NCBI GenBank assembly: GCA_047608075.1
Contig: JBLKRX010000001.1
Coordinates: 276,414-340,413, forward strand
From: Ferdinandcohnia humi_A
Lineage (GTDB): Bacteria > Bacillota > Bacilli > Bacillales > Bacillaceae_L
Length of the DNA stretch: 64,000 bases
Reading direction: 5' to 3'
The first letter of the stretch is position 1. Every line of letters begins with the position of its first letter. Shown one piece after another: positions 62,524-64,000 of the stretch. The notes under the pieces were generated by a model. That model was not told the DNA's origin and did not search any database. It was given only the letters and a program-made list of their open reading frames with translations. Position numbers and translations under genes: made by a program.

Positions 62524-63048
62524 TCATCGTGTAATAGTAATCTCACCAATCATTAAGTGGTGAGCTAGCCCGCAGTATTCCATGCACAGAATTTGATATG
62601 TACCCGGCTCTTTGAACGTGTAATAGACGTTGTTTGTATATTCTGGCATAGCTTGGGTCTGAGCAAGTAGGTTCATATTTTTGTCATAAATACCAAATCC
62701 ATGATTTACGTCATCACTTGTTATGTGAAATTCAATCGGTTCTCCCACTTTAAATTCTTTTTGGCTCATATTCCACCCAAATTGAACAGCGGTAACATCG
62801 ACAATTACTGGATTTACATCCTCCCCATATACGGGTCTTTCAAAAGGTAAATCAGATAATGTAATATAAGTAATGGTTCCCATAGTTAGTAGTAAAATGA
62901 CAAAGTAAACATTTCGAAATCGATACCATTTCTTCTGAATACCTTCGTACTCCTTCTTCCTCTCTGATTTAAGAGCCACAAATAAAAAGACTACTACAAC
63001 AAATATCATTAAAACGAGTGATATATACCATGCCGCAGCTTGATACAA
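62524..63048 (-). CDS. norS: CuA subunit II of the sNOR-type reductase
   Basis: A membrane-anchored cupredoxin with two N-terminal helices and a complete CuA site: His in DVNHGFGIYD and then CMEYCGLAHHLM, giving two Cys, Glu, His and Met. The TTG at 63048 is the favoured start, seven bases after AAGGAGGG, and the product then opens MYQAAAWYISLVLMI. A farther ATG at 63087 has no ribosome site and would lie at the predicted transcription start. It is first of a four-gene operon, 18 bp before subunit I. Confidence 0.85.
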   Translation of the reverse strand: MYQAAAWYISLVLMIFVVVVFLFVALKSERKKEYEGIQKKWYRFRNVYFVILLLTMGTITYITLSDLPFERPVYGEDVNPVIVDVTAVQFGWNMSQKEFKVGEPIEFHITSDDVNHGFGIYDKNMNLLAQTQAMPEYTNNVYYTFKEPGTYQILCMEYCGLAHHLMIGEITITR

Positions 63049-63096
63049 TTGGTTTCCCTCCTTAATCGGTAATAATATTTCTCCCATCTAAAAGAT

Positions 63097-63135
63097 GTCA
63101 TATTTAAAGAAAACAAATCTGTTAAGTTCATCACA
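63097..63135 (-). promoter_or_regulatory. Probable Fnr box before the sNOR operon
   Basis: On the minus strand TGTGATGAACTTAACA (63135-63120) matches the Fnr consensus with one mismatch in the right half. The nearest -10-like hexamer TATGAC (63102-63097) would put the box at about -37.5 rather than -41.5, so spacing is less ideal than at the other three promoters. Confidence 0.55.
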
Positions 63136-63299
63136 TAATTTCAAAAAATTTTAAATAAAGGACAACGGCCTTACTTTCAGGAGGGAAGCAAATAAAATGC
63201 AGTGTAAGCGTCATTTTCCAATGGATTTACTCTGCATTTTTATAAGATTATTTAGGTTAATTTGTGTATTTATCTAAGGAATCCATGTAAAGCTTTAGT

Positions 63300-63895
63300 T
63301 TGGACTCTTGGTTACCTTGGTCGTGGAAAATTTGTTTGAGTGGACTTTGATCACCGCCCCCTCAGTTACCTTTTTCATATAAAAGCTCTGGAAATGGGCA
63401 TTGATGGTGGCTCTCGATTACCATTTTCTCGGAATTTCTGCGGGTTTTGGCATTGATGGGCTCCCTCAGTTACCTTTTTCATGGAAAAGCTCTGGAAATG
63501 GGCTTTGATGGTGGCTCTCGATTACCTTTTTCATGGAAAAGCTCTGGAAATGGGCATAGATGATGGCTCTCGATTACCTTTTTCATGGAAAAGCTCTGGA
63601 AATGGGCATTGATGAATCCTCTCGATTACCTTTTTCATGGAAAAGCTCTGGAAATGGGCTTTGATGAATCCTCTCGATTACCTTTTTCTCGGAATTTCTG
63701 CTGGATTTGGTATTGATGGGCCCTCTCAGTTACCTTTTTCATAGAAAAGCTCTGGAAAAAATGGGCTTTGATGGTGGCTCTCGATTACCCTGATCATAGA
63801 ATGTTTGCTCTGACGGGCATTGGTCGAAGTTCTATGTTACTTTGAACAAGAAATATTAGCTCAGATAGAATTTGATTAGGGTCTTAATTACCACA
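63300..63895 (+). repeat. Tandem array of about twelve 52-bp repeats
   Basis: The motif TTACC recurs at 63312, 63366, 63418, 63470, 63522, 63574, 63626, 63678, 63730, 63785, 63837 and 63888, a 52-bp period with small slips at the edges. Typical units carry CTCTCGATTACC, then CTTTTTCATGGAAAAG (an inverted repeat), then CTCTGGAAATGGGC and TTGATG. A second unit type with CTTTTTCTCGGAATTTCTGC occurs at 63418 and 63678, five units apart. Units at both edges are degenerate. The period is not a multiple of three and both strands contain stops in each unit, so it is non-coding. Confidence 0.9.
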
Positions 63896-63924
63896 TTACC
63901 TAATCAGATACCTCAAACTGACCA

Positions 63925-64000
63925 ATCGAGTAGGAGGGGATGACTAATCCCCGACCTCTCACACCACCGTACGTACCGTTCGGTATACGGCGGTTCAATT
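63925..64000 (-). mobile_element. 3' end of a group II intron, rest outside window
   Basis: On the minus strand the sequence AATTGAACCGCCGTATACCG, AACGGTACGTACGGTGG folds as a domain V hairpin. It is followed by TGTGAGAGGTCGGGGATT, AGTCATCCCC and TCCTACTCGAT, a domain VI hairpin with the bulged-A region. The intron 3' boundary would lie at about 63925. The 5' part and any reverse transcriptase gene lie beyond the right edge. Confidence 0.82.

Noticed and set aside
61021..63087. ba3- or aa3-type terminal oxygen reductase
   Set aside because: Subunit I has Asn at the position of the catalytic Tyr, and the gene set with SenC and orf1 fits sNOR better.
63300..63895. CRISPR array
   Set aside because: The units follow one another directly with a 52-bp period and no unique spacers, and no cas-like gene is present.

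Overview
The window reads as chromosomal DNA of a low-GC Gram-positive of the family Bacillaceae. Gene order follows the Bacillus subtilis region nadK/yjbN-relQ-yjbL-yjbK-yjbJ-yjbI-yjbH-pepF-coiA-mecA-spx-yjbC-opp-trpS-yjbA-app-yjaZ-fabF-fabH-med-yjaV-yjaU-yjzD-yjzC-argF-carBA-argDBJC almost gene for gene, read mostly from the minus strand. No ribosomal or transfer RNA gene was seen. The species cannot be named from the sequence alone.

Layout. 0-13.3 kb: NAD kinase (cut by the left edge), the small alarmone synthetase RelQ, CYTH and lytic transglycosylase proteins, truncated globin YjbI with the Spx adaptor YjbH, oligopeptidase PepF, CoiA, MecA, Spx, an acetyltransferase and a secreted glycosidase-like protein. 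13.8-35.2 kb: three complete peptide ABC transporters. These are oppABCDF, then, beyond a tRNA-Trp T-box-controlled trpS and yjbA, two tandem paralogous appDFABC operons. 35.4-43.2 kb: YjaZ, FabF and FabH behind a textbook FapR operator, the BMP-type lipoprotein Med, and small conserved proteins, including yjzD with a TTG start and the 59-codon yjzC. 43.2-53.2 kb: the arginine and carbamoyl-phosphate genes argCJBD-carAB-argF, with paired ARG-box-like operators before argC and carA.

53.6-63.1 kb is the accessory and most interesting part. It is an anaerobic nitrogen-oxide island with a shortened NarI-like membrane protein, molybdenum-cofactor genes (moeA-mobB-moaE-moaD), the di-iron repair protein RIC/ScdA, a NarK-type nitrate/nitrite transporter, and a four-gene operon. 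That operon (CuA subunit II, heme-copper subunit I, SenC/SCO, membrane protein) matches the norSY-senC-orf1 arrangement of sNOR nitric oxide reductases rather than an oxygen-reducing oxidase. Asn replaces the active-site Tyr in subunit I. Three promoters of the island carry a TGTGA-N6-TCAC(A/C) Fnr box placed at about -41.5 from a fitting -10 hexamer, and a weaker box precedes the sNOR operon. The genes would import nitrate, build Moco, remove NO and repair NO-damaged iron-sulfur centres under one oxygen-sensing regulator.

63.3-64.0 kb: a non-coding array of about twelve 52-bp direct repeats, followed by the 3' end of a minus-strand group II intron that continues beyond the right edge. Four intergenic repeat families are scattered through the window; one copy forms a long hairpin inside the second app operon.
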